A DNA stretch of 10,556 bases from Opitutaceae bacterium (GCA_031282705.1 JAITDF010000129.1:1-10556); one strand, 5' to 3'; counted from the stretch's first letter, positions 1 to 7,372 are shown. Numbers and translations: made by a program. Notes: generated from the sequence alone by a model not told the origin.

Positions 1-60
1 GCCCATGCCACACAACCCGCACGGCGGGGACACCCGTGCCACGCAATCCCGCGTGCCGTG
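1..60. repeat. Two degenerate copies of the GC-rich dispersed repeat
   Basis: The first 60 bases contain two units of the pattern 'GGGGACRCCCGTGCCACGCAA(T)CCCG': one ending in CCACACAACCCG (8-19) and one covering about 24-51. The same pattern recurs at 1178-1357 and near 8395-8421. There is no coding signal. The element probably continues off the left edge of the window. Confidence 0.6.
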
Positions 61-82
61 TAACATCAGTAATAATATCAGT
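58..82. repeat. Copy of the 'AACTGATGTTACGCGG' dispersed motif (reverse orientation)
   Basis: GTGTAACATCAGT at 58-70 is the reverse complement of the motif seen exactly or nearly exactly at 4941-4952, 8429-8442, 10110-10122 and 10491-10503. A second partial copy, AATATCAGTT, follows at 73-82. All copies lie outside genes. Confidence 0.55.
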
Positions 83-88
83 TAAAAA

Positions 89-124
89 CTCACGCCTGAC
101 CGCGGGCCCGCAACCATGCGTGAG
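89..124. repeat. Small inverted repeat CTCACGC/GCGTGAG
   Basis: CTCACGC at 89-95 pairs with GCGTGAG at 118-124 across a 22-base GC-rich spacer. The left arm with its following bases (CTCACGCCTG) is also found at 4824-4833 inside another inverted-repeat element, so this looks like part of a dispersed repeat and not a gene signal. Confidence 0.4.
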
Positions 125-194
125 CTTTGGAGCAGACTTGACAACCTACGGCGGGGACAATCTTGCGATGGGGCGGCGGTGCCGGTTTGTCCCG

Positions 195-350
195 CAGGGG
201 CATGATAGTGGTAGCACGGCGTTTCAACGCCGTGTGTTGATCGCTCACCAAACCGCGTCCTGTAGGGATGCAACCGCCCGGTTGCGTCCCTACAGGACGC
301 GGCGGCGTTGAAATGCCGTGTCACCATCGTGCCTCCACTATCATGTCCTG
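195..350. repeat. Long inverted-repeat element with a 50-bp palindromic core
   Basis: The core 253-302 is a near-perfect palindrome: 255-276 pairs with 279-300, with one G-T pair (269/286) and a 2-base centre, extended by CC/GG. Outside it, CATGATAGTGG (201-211) pairs with CCACTATCATG (335-345), and CGTTTCAACGCC (about 219-230) has a counterpart GGCGTTGAAATGCC (303-316). The left arm also forms its own hairpin, CACGGCGTTTCAACGCCGTG. The spacing of the arms is unequal, so the whole is an imperfect nested structure of the kind left by small non-autonomous palindromic elements. It ends about 120 bases before the glutamine amidotransferase start. Confidence 0.75.
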
Positions 351-473
351 CCGGAGCTTTGCCGTTTCATCGGAAACAGCGACAACCTCAAAACCCCAAA
401 GGTCGCGCCGCGGGCCCTCGCAAGTCGGAAAATAAGGTTTCGCATCGGGGGTTTTTGTTTTTGTTTCGGATGG
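351..473 (+). other. Leader region of the glutamine amidotransferase gene
   Basis: This 123-base stretch separates the inverted-repeat element from the chosen ATG. It ends in a T-rich run (GGGTTTTTGTTTTTGTTTCGG). I see no convincing -35/-10 pair and no canonical Shine-Dalgarno sequence. An upstream in-frame ATG at 318 exists, but translating from it would run through palindromic repeat DNA, so I treat this stretch as untranslated. Confidence 0.4.
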
Positions 474-1169
474 ATGAAGATTCACTGGTTCCAGCATGTG
501 CCGTTTGAGGGGCTTGGGAAAATCGGGCCGTGGCTGTCCGCCCGCGGACACGAAATCACCGGCACACGGTTTTACGCGGGGGAGAGGCCGGGGCTGGCGG
601 CGGCGGCGTGCGACTGGCTCGTCGTGATGGGCGGGCCGATGAACATTTACCAATACCGCGACCATCCGTGGCTGCGCGTTGAGAAACAGGCGATCCGGGC
701 GCGGCTCGACGCCGGCGCGCGCGTGCTCGGCGTGTGCCTGGGCGCGCAGCTCATCGCCGACGTGCTGGGCGCGAAGATTTATCAAAACGCCGAGCGCGAA
801 ATCGGCTGGCTGCCGGTGCGCGCGACGGATGGCGGCGAAAAGGAGCCGCTGGCGTTTCCCGGCGGGGAGTCGCTGGTGTTTCACTGGCATGGCGACACGT
901 TCGACCTGCCGGCGGGCGCGGCGCGGCTGGCTTCGAGCGAGGGCTGCGTCAACCAGGCGTTCGCGGTCGGGGCGCGGGTGCTCGGGTTGCAGTTTCACCT
1001 TGAAATGGGCGCGGAGGAGGTGGCGCGGATTTGCGAAAAATGCGCCGATGAACTCGTGCCGGGCCGCCATGTGCGGGGCGCGGAACAAATCCTCGCGCAA
1101 ACGCCGTCCGCCGAGCCGGGGGCGGGGCGTTTGCTGCACCGGTTGCTGGAGCGGATGGAGCGGGGCTGA
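474..1169 (+). CDS. Class I (type 1) glutamine amidotransferase, GMP-synthase-like
   Basis: The protein is predicted to be 231 residues and cytoplasmic. It is a stand-alone class I glutamine amidotransferase domain, the fold that hydrolyses glutamine and passes ammonia to a partner activity. The nucleophile elbow GVCLGAQ holds Cys88. His175 and Glu177 in LQFHLEM complete the Cys-His-Glu triad. VVMGGPM (50-56) is the usual oxyanion-side loop, and FHWHGDTF (136-143) is typical of the small GMP-synthase-like subgroup. The start at 474 (MKIHWFQHVP) is preferred because upstream codons lie in repeat DNA and because the family begins at such a strand. No synthetase domain is present, so the acceptor substrate is unknown. 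The gene is convergent with menB and has no operon partner in view. It could be a peptidase-like or gamma-glutamyl hydrolase variant. Confidence 0.9.
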   Translation: MKIHWFQHVPFEGLGKIGPWLSARGHEITGTRFYAGERPGLAAAACDWLVVMGGPMNIYQYRDHPWLRVEKQAIRARLDAGARVLGVCLGAQLIADVLGAKIYQNAEREIGWLPVRATDGGEKEPLAFPGGESLVFHWHGDTFDLPAGAARLASSEGCVNQAFAVGARVLGLQFHLEMGAEEVARICEKCADELVPGRHVRGAEQILAQTPSAEPGAGRLLHRLLERMERG

Positions 1170-1177
1170 GCGGCGCG

Positions 1178-1277
1178 CCGGGTTGCGTGGCATGGGCGTC
1201 CCCGCCCTTGTTTTTTTGGGGGATGGCGGCGCGGAGCGCCGTCGCACGGGCGGAGACGCCCGTGCCACACAACCCGG
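1178..1277. repeat. Inverted pair of the GC-rich dispersed repeat
   Basis: The left arm 1178-1207 (CCGGGTTGCGTGGCATGGGC...) is the reverse complement, with about three mismatches, of the right arm 1248-1277 (ending CCACACAACCCGG). Between them lie a T-tract and a small hairpin CGGCGCGGAGCGCCG. This is two copies of one repeat facing each other in the convergent spacer between the amidotransferase and menB. Confidence 0.7.
1194..1217 (+). terminator. Probable intrinsic terminator after the amidotransferase
   Basis: GGGCG (1194-1198) pairs with CGCCC (1203-1207) around a 4-base loop, and is followed by TTG and seven T (1211-1217). It begins 25 bases after the stop codon. The stem is short but all G-C, and it sits within the left arm of a larger inverted repeat (1178-1277), which could form a competing structure. 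Confidence 0.5.
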
Positions 1278-1436
1278 CCACGCAACCCGGCGATGCTTCG
1301 CATCGTCCACGGGCGGGGACGCCCGTGCCGCGCGACCCCGCGTGCCATGCGACCCCACGCGACCCGGCTGCTGGCGGACCCGGATGCCGGCGGCGGATGG
1401 GGCGGGGCCGGCGCGCGCCGCCGCTGCCGCCGTCGT
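1278..1436. repeat. Further copies of the GC-rich repeat, then unstructured spacer
   Basis: CCACGCAACCCGG at 1279-1290 is a partial unit. GCGATGCTTCGCATCG is a small hairpin just after it. CACGGGCGGGGACGCCCGTG, at about 1308-1327, is a perfect palindrome, and two decayed tails follow (GTGCCGCGCGACCCCG, GTGCCATGCGACCCC). From about 1365 to the menB stop I see only GC-rich sequence with no recognisable signal. No clear terminator for menB (minus strand) was found. Confidence 0.5.
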
Positions 1437-2273
1437 TTACGGCAGCCAGGGGAATTTGCGCGCGTCCGGCCGGCGTTTTTCACGCTGGGCGCGGTGGAAC
1501 TCCCCGGCTTCGTCGGTCATGTAGTAAAGCAGGGTGGCGTTGCCGGCGAGTTCCTGGATGCCGGACTGGCCGTCCACGTCGGCATTGAAGGCGCTTTTCA
1601 GGCAGCGGATGGCGAGCGGGCTGTGTTGCAGGATTTCGCGCGCCCATTTCACGCCCTCGGCTTCGAGTTCCGCGACGGGGACGACGGCGTTGACCATGCC
1701 CATGTCGAGCGCCTGTTGCGCGGTGTAACGGCGGCACAGATACCAGATTTCGCGCGCCTTTTTCTGGCCGACCATGCGCGCGAGGAAGCCGGCGCCGAAA
1801 CCGCCGTCGAAGCTGCCCATTTGCGGGCCGACCTGGCCGAAGATGCCGTTGTCCGCGGCGATGGTGAGGTCGCACACGAGGTGCAGCACGTGCCCGCCGC
1901 CGATGGCATGGCCGGCGACCAGCGCGATGACGACCTTGGGCATCGAGCGGATGAGTTTCTGGAGGTCGAGCACGTTGAGGCGCGGCACGCCGTCGTCGCC
2001 CACATAGCCGGCGCGGCCGCGGACGGACTGGTCGCCGCCGGAGCAGAAGGCGTATTTCCCGTCGGTGTGCGGTCCGGCGCCGGTGAGCAGCACGACGCCG
2101 ATGGACGGGTCCTCGCGCGCGTCGGCAAACGCGTCGCACAGCTCGAAGACCGTTTGCGGGCGGAAGGCGTTGCGCTTTGCGGGGCGGTTGAGGGTGACCT
2201 TGGCGATGCCGTCGGCCTTGTGGTAGAGGATGTCGGTGTAGGTCCTGGCGGTTTTCCAGTCGGGGAGGCTCAT
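1437..2273 (-). CDS. menB: 1,4-dihydroxy-2-naphthoyl-CoA synthase (naphthoate synthase)
   Basis: This enzyme cyclises o-succinylbenzoyl-CoA to 1,4-dihydroxy-2-naphthoyl-CoA in menaquinone synthesis, in the cytoplasm. The 278-residue protein is a full-length crotonase-fold member, close to the 285 residues of E. coli MenB. Visible motifs are FCSGGDQSVRGRAGY (76-90), AGHAIGGGHVL (120-130, oxyanion hole and CoA site), FGQVGPQMGSFDGG (145-158) and LLYYMTDEAG near the C-terminus. By alignment from memory with E. coli, Asp156 corresponds to catalytic Asp163, and Tyr90 and Tyr251 to Tyr97 and Tyr258. Gly149 occupies the position of Gly156, which marks the bicarbonate-dependent type. The start MSLPDWKT is the natural family N-terminus; a weak GGTGG lies 7-8 bases before it. 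No other men gene is nearby. Confidence 0.96.
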   Translation of the reverse strand: MSLPDWKTARTYTDILYHKADGIAKVTLNRPAKRNAFRPQTVFELCDAFADAREDPSIGVVLLTGAGPHTDGKYAFCSGGDQSVRGRAGYVGDDGVPRLNVLDLQKLIRSMPKVVIALVAGHAIGGGHVLHLVCDLTIAADNGIFGQVGPQMGSFDGGFGAGFLARMVGQKKAREIWYLCRRYTAQQALDMGMVNAVVPVAELEAEGVKWAREILQHSPLAIRCLKSAFNADVDGQSGIQELAGNATLLYYMTDEAGEFHRAQREKRRPDARKFPWLP

Positions 2274-2316
2274 AAGTGCCACCAGAAAAGTCGCAAATCC
2301 CGGCCGGGCAAATCCC

Positions 2317-2370
2317 AAAAAGCCCCCGATGCACGCCGGGGGCTTTTTGTCAGGGGGCTTTTTTTTGTCA
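2317..2370 (-). terminator. Terminator-like hairpin with a duplicated arm between the receptor gene and menB
   Basis: AAAAAGCCCCC (2317-2327) pairs perfectly with GGGGGCTTTTT (2338-2348), an 11-bp stem with a 10-base loop that could terminate on either strand. The right arm is duplicated: GGGGGCTTTTTGTCA (2338-2352) is followed directly by GGGGGCTTTTTTTTGTCA (2353-2370), so two alternative stems can form. The hairpin lies about 120-170 bases after the receptor stop and only 44 bases before the menB start. It may end receptor transcription, or attenuate read-through into menB. Confidence 0.6.
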
Positions 2371-2406
2371 GGGGCGATTCCAAAAGGAGGGGGAAATCCG
2401 GGGAGG

Positions 2407-2462
2407 TTCCATCCGGGTGCAACAGGAGGTGACATCACTTCCTGTTGCACCCTTCCATCCGG
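2407..2462. repeat. 38-bp near-perfect palindrome overlapped by a 10-bp direct repeat
   Basis: Positions 2415-2452 form an 18-bp inverted repeat around a 2-base centre, beginning GGGTGCAACAGGA and ending TCCTGTTGCACCC. The only non-Watson-Crick pair is G2428/T2439. TTCCATCCGG occurs on both sides (2407-2416 and 2453-2462); the left copy overlaps the palindrome by two bases. It starts 35 bases beyond the receptor stop codon. It could be a factor-independent stop for the receptor transcript without a T-tract, an operator, or a small mobile palindrome with its target duplication. Confidence 0.65.
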
Positions 2463-2487
2463 CGCGGGAAGAATCGGGGGCGGGCGC

Positions 2488-4683
2488 TTACCATTTCCAT
2501 TCCACGCCGCCGAAGAGCGAGAGCGGCTCGCCGGCGAAAAAGCGGGCGCGGTCGGTGGCGGGGGCGGAAAAATTGCCCGCGCCGGAATTGATGCCGCTGA
2601 CATAGCGGCGGTCGAAGACGTTGCGCAGGTCGAGGAAGAAGCCCGCGCCTTTTTTCGGCGCGTAGCCCGCGCCCAGCCCGACGACGGCGTAGCCCGGCGC
2701 GCGGCGCGTGTTCGCGTAGTCGGCCCAGCCGCCGCGCGGCTGCCAGGCGAGGGTGACGCCGCCGTGCCAGCCGGACGCGTGGCGGTATTGCAGCGCGGCT
2801 TGCAGCAGGTGCGGCGGCATGACCGGCAGGTCGTTGTTTCCCCAGACCGGATCGCCGTCGAAATAAAAATCGCTCCACGTGTGGGCGGCGCGCAGGAGCA
2901 GGGCATGGTTGCGCGCGCCGGCGCCGGCGAGGCGCAGCAGGTCGATGGACACCGCCGTCTCGACGCCTTGGTGGATGGTGCGGCCGGCGTTGCCGAAGCG
3001 CGTGGGCGTCCCGGCGGCGTCGGTCGCGAGCGAGAGCAGCTCGTCGTGCAGCCATGTCCGGTAGCCGGTGATTTCATAGACCAGCGGGCCGGCCGTGCCG
3101 CGCGCGCCGGTCTCGGCGGTGACGCCGCTCTGGGCGGAGCCGGGCCGGTTCGCCGCGAGCATGGCGTCCCAGGTGAGCGGCTCCCAGTTGCTCGTGACGT
3201 TGGCGAACCACTGGAAATTTTTCCGCTCGTAGCGCACGCCGAGGCGCGGGAGGAGCGCGTCGGCCTTTTCGCTGTCCCGGCCGCCGGGGCGCGCGGCGAG
3301 GAGGTTGTCGTTGACGCGGCCGGCGTGGGCGGCGGAGAGGGCGGCGACGAGCGTGAAGCCGCGCCCGAGCGCGAGCTGGTGGTCGAGCCAGAGGGTGGCG
3401 TTTTCGGCAGTGAGGCGGTTGTGCGAGTGCATCGGGCCGGCCCCGCCGGGGGCGCCGGCGGTGAAGAGGTTGGGGTGCACGCGCTGGTCGCGCCGGCCGA
3501 GTTGCGCGCGCAGGCCGAGCGTGAGGGCGGCGGGCCGCGAGAGGATTGCGCCGCGCAGGGTCCACGAGGCGTCCGCGCCGGCGTCGGTGTTGCCGGCGCG
3601 GGTGATGTCCGGCCCCTGCGTGAAATCGTAGGTCACGCGGGCGGCGTAGGCGCCGATGCTGAGCGTGCCGGCGTTTGCGAACTGGCGCGTGAGGCGGTCG
3701 CCGATGCGGAATTGGGCGGTGTCGCGCCCGGTCTGGGTGAGCTTGGTGAAGGCGTTGGCGGCGGTGCTGCCGACGGCGATGGCCTCGAGCGTCTGCACGC
3801 CGGTGATTTCGACGCGGCTGCGCAGGGCCGAGAGGTAAACGCGGTTGGTCCAGCCGCCGGCGAAGCGCCAGCCGAAGTTGAGCGCGGCGCGCGCGGCCTC
3901 CTGGTGGTTGTAGTCGCGCCAGCCGCCGAGCGAGAAGCTGGTCGTGGTGAGAAAAACGTCGCGCGGGCCGTCCGTCGCGGAGAGCGAGAGCTGCGCGCGG
4001 AAGTAGTCGTGCGCGCCCGCCTCGACGCGCGCCAGGCGCGGGCCGCCGGCGCCGGCGGGCGACACGAGGTTCACCGCGCCGCCGATGGTGGCGGCGCCGA
4101 GCGCGAGCGCATTTCCGCCGCGGAGGATGGAGGCGTGGTCGAGCATCGCCGGGTCGAGAAACTCCACGAAGTCGAAGCTGCCGTCGCTGAAGTTGACGGG
4201 AAAGCCGTCCTGCAAAAACAGGATGCCACGCCCGCCGCCGGGGTCGCCGCCGCGCTGGATGCTCGCCCCGCGGATGCTCAGGCGCGGGTGGTCGATGCCG
4301 CCGAACGCCGTCAGCACGAGCACGCCGGGCTGGAGCTGGAAGAGGTCGGCGGGCGTGTTGAGCCGTCCGGTGCGCAGCGCGGCGGCGTCCACCAGGCTCG
4401 TGCCGCCGGGCACGGCCTCCAGCGCGCGCGCGGCGGTGGCGATGGTCGGGCGCGCGGCCTCGACGGTGAGGCCGGGGAGTTTGATGGGGGGCCGGGGCGG
4501 TATGCCGGCGTAGTCAAATACAATCATCACGTCCTCTCCGTCCCCGCCACCGGCATCCTTTTCCGGAGCCGCCCCGAGGGCGGACACGGACGCGGCGCCC
4601 AGGGCCAGCGCGGCGGCGGCGAAGCGCGCGCGGCGGCGGAATGCGGATGCAAATGAAGCGCGAGGAGGAGGCATGGATGGCAT
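2488..4683 (-). CDS. TonB-dependent outer-membrane receptor (YncD/FecA-like clade)
   Basis: Predicted 731-residue outer-membrane active-transport receptor energised by TonB-ExbBD. An N-terminal signal peptide (Arg-rich stretch at 16-20, hydrophobic FAAAALALGAASVSALGA, likely cut near residue 38) is followed by a possible TonB box (DVMIVFDYAG, 51-60). The plug domain spans about 85-210, with PADLFQLQPGVLV (111-123), PRLSIRGASIQRG (133-145), FLQDGFPVNFSDGSF (156-170) and ILRGGNALALGAATIGGAVN (186-205). The beta barrel fills the rest and ends in the aromatic VEWKW. The plug signature and the C-terminal region (RNVFDRRYVSG, EPLSLFGGVEWKW) resemble YncD and related receptors; the substrate is unknown. 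The start could also be ATG at 4674, and no Shine-Dalgarno sequence distinguishes them. Codons further upstream (to 4821) lack a signal peptide in the right place. There is no neighbouring transporter or regulator. Confidence 0.93.
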   Translation of the reverse strand: MPSMPPPRASFASAFRRRARFAAAALALGAASVSALGAAPEKDAGGGDGEDVMIVFDYAGIPPRPPIKLPGLTVEAARPTIATAARALEAVPGGTSLVDAAALRTGRLNTPADLFQLQPGVLVLTAFGGIDHPRLSIRGASIQRGGDPGGGRGILFLQDGFPVNFSDGSFDFVEFLDPAMLDHASILRGGNALALGAATIGGAVNLVSPAGAGGPRLARVEAGAHDYFRAQLSLSATDGPRDVFLTTTSFSLGGWRDYNHQEAARAALNFGWRFAGGWTNRVYLSALRSRVEITGVQTLEAIAVGSTAANAFTKLTQTGRDTAQFRIGDRLTRQFANAGTLSIGAYAARVTYDFTQGPDITRAGNTDAGADASWTLRGAILSRPAALTLGLRAQLGRRDQRVHPNLFTAGAPGGAGPMHSHNRLTAENATLWLDHQLALGRGFTLVAALSAAHAGRVNDNLLAARPGGRDSEKADALLPRLGVRYERKNFQWFANVTSNWEPLTWDAMLAANRPGSAQSGVTAETGARGTAGPLVYEITGYRTWLHDELLSLATDAAGTPTRFGNAGRTIHQGVETAVSIDLLRLAGAGARNHALLLRAAHTWSDFYFDGDPVWGNNDLPVMPPHLLQAALQYRHASGWHGGVTLAWQPRGGWADYANTRRAPGYAVVGLGAGYAPKKGAGFFLDLRNVFDRRYVSGINSGAGNFSAPATDRARFFAGEPLSLFGGVEWKW

Positions 4684-4788
4684 GAGATTTTTCGGCGAAA
4701 CGGTGGCTTGGAAGCTGGGTTGAGACGCAGGCCGCCGAAAAAGGATGCGCATGGTCTTTGCCCGGCAGCGGATGCCGCGCGGCGGCGT

Positions 4789-4936
4789 CTGACGTACCGC
4801 AGACTTCCAAGTCTGCTTCAAGGCTCACGCCTGGTTGTGGGTTCGTTTTTGGAGCCGGGCCTAGTTGCGGGCCTTCGGCCCGGAAGCAGACTGGGTTTCG
4901 AGCGAAGCGGCAGTCTGCCGGTCTGCGCTACGTCAG
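4789..4936. repeat. Inverted-repeat element with 16-bp termini upstream of the receptor gene
   Basis: CTGACGTACCGCAGAC (4789-4804) and GTCTGCGCTACGTCAG (4921-4936) are inverted repeats with one mismatch and bound a 148-bp unit. Inside are a perfect hairpin GCAGACTTCCAAGTCTGC (4799-4816), a hairpin CGGGCCTTCGGCCCG (4868-4882) and a pair GCAGACT/AGTCTGC (4886-4892, 4912-4918). There is no reading frame of note. The form is that of a small non-autonomous palindromic element. It occupies the spacer between the receptor (start 4683) and argD (stop 5043) and probably lies upstream of the receptor promoter, which I could not identify. Confidence 0.65.
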
Positions 4937-4940
4937 AGCT

Positions 4941-4987
4941 GCGTAACATCAGCTGCGCAGCATCAGCTGCTTTACTGATGCCACGCG
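4941..4987. repeat. Inverted copies of the CTGATGTTACGC dispersed motif
   Basis: GCGTAACATCAG (4941-4952) is an exact reverse copy of the motif. GCGCAGCATCAG follows directly (4955-4966), and CTGATGCCACGC (4975-4986) is a facing copy with two differences. The group sits between the element at 4789-4936 and the argD 3' end. Confidence 0.6.
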
Positions 4988-4990
4988 GAA

Positions 4991-5010
4991 CGGCGGCGGC
5001 GCCGCCGCCG
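4991..5010 (-). terminator. Possible hairpin terminator of argD
   Basis: Positions 4991-5010 are a perfect 20-bp palindrome, CGGCGGCGGC/GCCGCCGCCG, beginning 33 bases after the argD stop on the minus strand. No T-tract follows, so this is at best a weak or Rho-assisted terminator. It may simply be GCC-repeat low complexity. Confidence 0.3.
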
Positions 5011-5042
5011 CCCGCGGCAAGCCTGGTTGAGGCGGCTCCCCG

Positions 5043-6248
<1,206 letters not shown>

Positions 6249-6294
6249 GGTGTTGGCGGCGGCGGCAGTGGCGGCGGCGATGTTTTTATTCGGG

Positions 6295-6338
6295 TCGATT
6301 GCAATCGACTGCAATCGATTGCAATCGATTTGAGTCGA
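6295..6338 (-). promoter_or_regulatory. Four 10-bp tandem repeats upstream of argD (possible operator array)
   Basis: On the plus strand the units are TCGATTGCAA, TCGACTGCAA, TCGATTGCAA and TCGATTTGAG, at 6295, 6305, 6315 and 6325, followed by TCGA. Overlapping units make exact 14-bp palindromes TCGATTGCAATCGA at 6295-6308 and 6315-6328. A 10-bp spacing places every unit on the same face of the helix. The array begins 47 bases upstream of the argD ATG, in the argB-argD gap. A binding site is an inference; a selfish or slippage-generated repeat is the alternative. Confidence 0.45.
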
Positions 6339-6389
6339 ATTTAGGCGGGATGCCGGCGGCGCCGGCGGTTTTGTGGTGGTTTTCCAAGG

Positions 6390-7271
6390 TCAGCCGTGCA
6401 CGATTTCGGTGCCGATGCCTTTGTCGGTGAAGATTTCCAGCAGCAGGCTGTGCGGGAGGCGGCCGTCGATGAAGTGCACGCGCTGCACGCCTTCCTGCAA
6501 CGCGCGGATGGCGCTGGCGACTTTCGGGCGCATGCCTTTGTCGATGACGCCGGTTTTTTTGAGCGGCTCGACCTGCGAGACTTTGAGCGTGGAGATGAGC
6601 GAGTCGGGGTCGGCCGGGTCGGAGAGCAGGCCGGGCACGTCGCTCATGTAAACGAGCCGGCGCGCGCGCAACGCGCTGGCGACGCGGCCGGCGGCCACGT
6701 CGGCGTTGATGTTGTAGGGTTTTTCGTCGTAGCCCTCGGCGACGGGCGAGATGACGGGCACGAAGCCGTCGGCGATTTCCTTTTTGATCACCTTGGCCTT
6801 CACCTCGGTGATGTGGCCGACGTAGCCGAGATCGACGGGGTTGCCGTCGTCGTCGGTGGCGAGTTTTTCGCAGGCGAGCACGGTGTCGCCGGGCAGCCCC
6901 TTGGGTTTCGCGCCGGCGCGGGCGATGGCGGCGCACACGTCGCGGTTCACCACTTCGTCGAGGGTGCGTTTCACGATGGCGACGGCGGCCTCGCCGGTCA
7001 CGCGCATGCCGTTGACGAAATCCGCCTTCAGGCCCGACTCGGACATGGCCTTCGTGATGGCCTTGCCGCCGCCGTGCACGACGACGACGTTGATGCCGAC
7101 GGCGGCGAGGAACGCGATGTCGCAGGCCACGCGGCCGCGGGCGGCGGGGTCGGGGTCGTCCATGAAGCTCCCGCCGTATTTCACGACGAACGTGGAGCCC
7201 CGGAAGCCCTGGATGTAGGGGAGTGCCTCAAGCAGCACCTTCGTCTTGGCGGTGATTTCAGCGACGTTCAT
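6390..7271 (-). CDS. argB: Acetylglutamate kinase, probably arginine-inhibited
   Basis: This enzyme phosphorylates N-acetylglutamate with ATP, the second step of ornithine synthesis, in the cytoplasm. It is a 293-residue amino-acid-kinase fold protein. Motifs: VVKYGGS (29-35, Lys31), VHGGGK (65-70, glycine-rich loop), NGMRVT with substrate-contacting Arg90, NINAD (187-191), MSDVPG (209-214), DKGMRPK with Lys245, and HFIDGR (266-271). The N-terminal helix VLLEALPYIQGFRG and the C-terminal EIFTDKGIGTEIV are features of hexameric, arginine-sensitive kinases; the shorter E. coli enzyme (258 residues) lacks that helix. Feedback inhibition by arginine is therefore likely, which suits a pathway that uses ArgJ. 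The ATG at 7271 gives the family N-terminus; no good Shine-Dalgarno sequence is visible. argD follows on the same strand. Confidence 0.97.
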   Translation of the reverse strand: MNVAEITAKTKVLLEALPYIQGFRGSTFVVKYGGSFMDDPDPAARGRVACDIAFLAAVGINVVVVHGGGKAITKAMSESGLKADFVNGMRVTGEAAVAIVKRTLDEVVNRDVCAAIARAGAKPKGLPGDTVLACEKLATDDDGNPVDLGYVGHITEVKAKVIKKEIADGFVPVISPVAEGYDEKPYNINADVAAGRVASALRARRLVYMSDVPGLLSDPADPDSLISTLKVSQVEPLKKTGVIDKGMRPKVASAIRALQEGVQRVHFIDGRLPHSLLLEIFTDKGIGTEIVHG

Positions 7272-7338
7272 GGCGGCTCAAGGCGCGCGGCCGGCGGCCG
7301 CATGGAAGTGGTGGAGTTTGGTGAAAACGCTCACGGTT

Positions 7339-7372
7339 TTTGAAACGGTCTTTGAAACGGCTTTTGAAACGG
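7339..7372 (-). promoter_or_regulatory. Three 12-bp tandem repeats upstream of argB
   Basis: TTTGAAACGG occurs exactly at 7339-7348, 7351-7360 and 7363-7372, a regular 12-bp period, 68-101 bases upstream of the argB ATG. On the argB strand the unit reads CCGTTTCAAA. The position suits a regulator site or a leader-RNA repeat. I found no clear -35/-10 pair; TTTTAT near 7410-7415 (minus strand) is only a weak -10 candidate. Confidence 0.35.

Noticed and set aside
318..473. 52-codon N-terminal extension of the glutamine amidotransferase
   Set aside because: It would be translated from repeat-element DNA and has no family counterpart; the ATG at 474 gives the natural domain start.
1..473. Possible CRISPR array or structured RNA from the repeated units
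   Set aside because: The repeats are irregularly spaced, palindromic and in mixed orientation, without unique spacers of constant length.
1187..1588. Plus-strand open frames across the amidotransferase-menB spacer
   Set aside because: They translate palindromic repeats and the antisense of menB; no start signal or domain.
2329..4656. 775-codon plus-strand open frame opposite the receptor gene
   Set aside because: A shadow produced by GC-rich codons of the minus-strand receptor; composition is low-complexity Ala/Gly/Arg/Glu and no domain is recognisable.
6249..6314. TTG-started N-terminal extension of argD
   Set aside because: It reads through 10-bp tandem repeats whose period is not a multiple of three, giving a low-complexity peptide; the ATG at 6248 gives the normal ArgD length.
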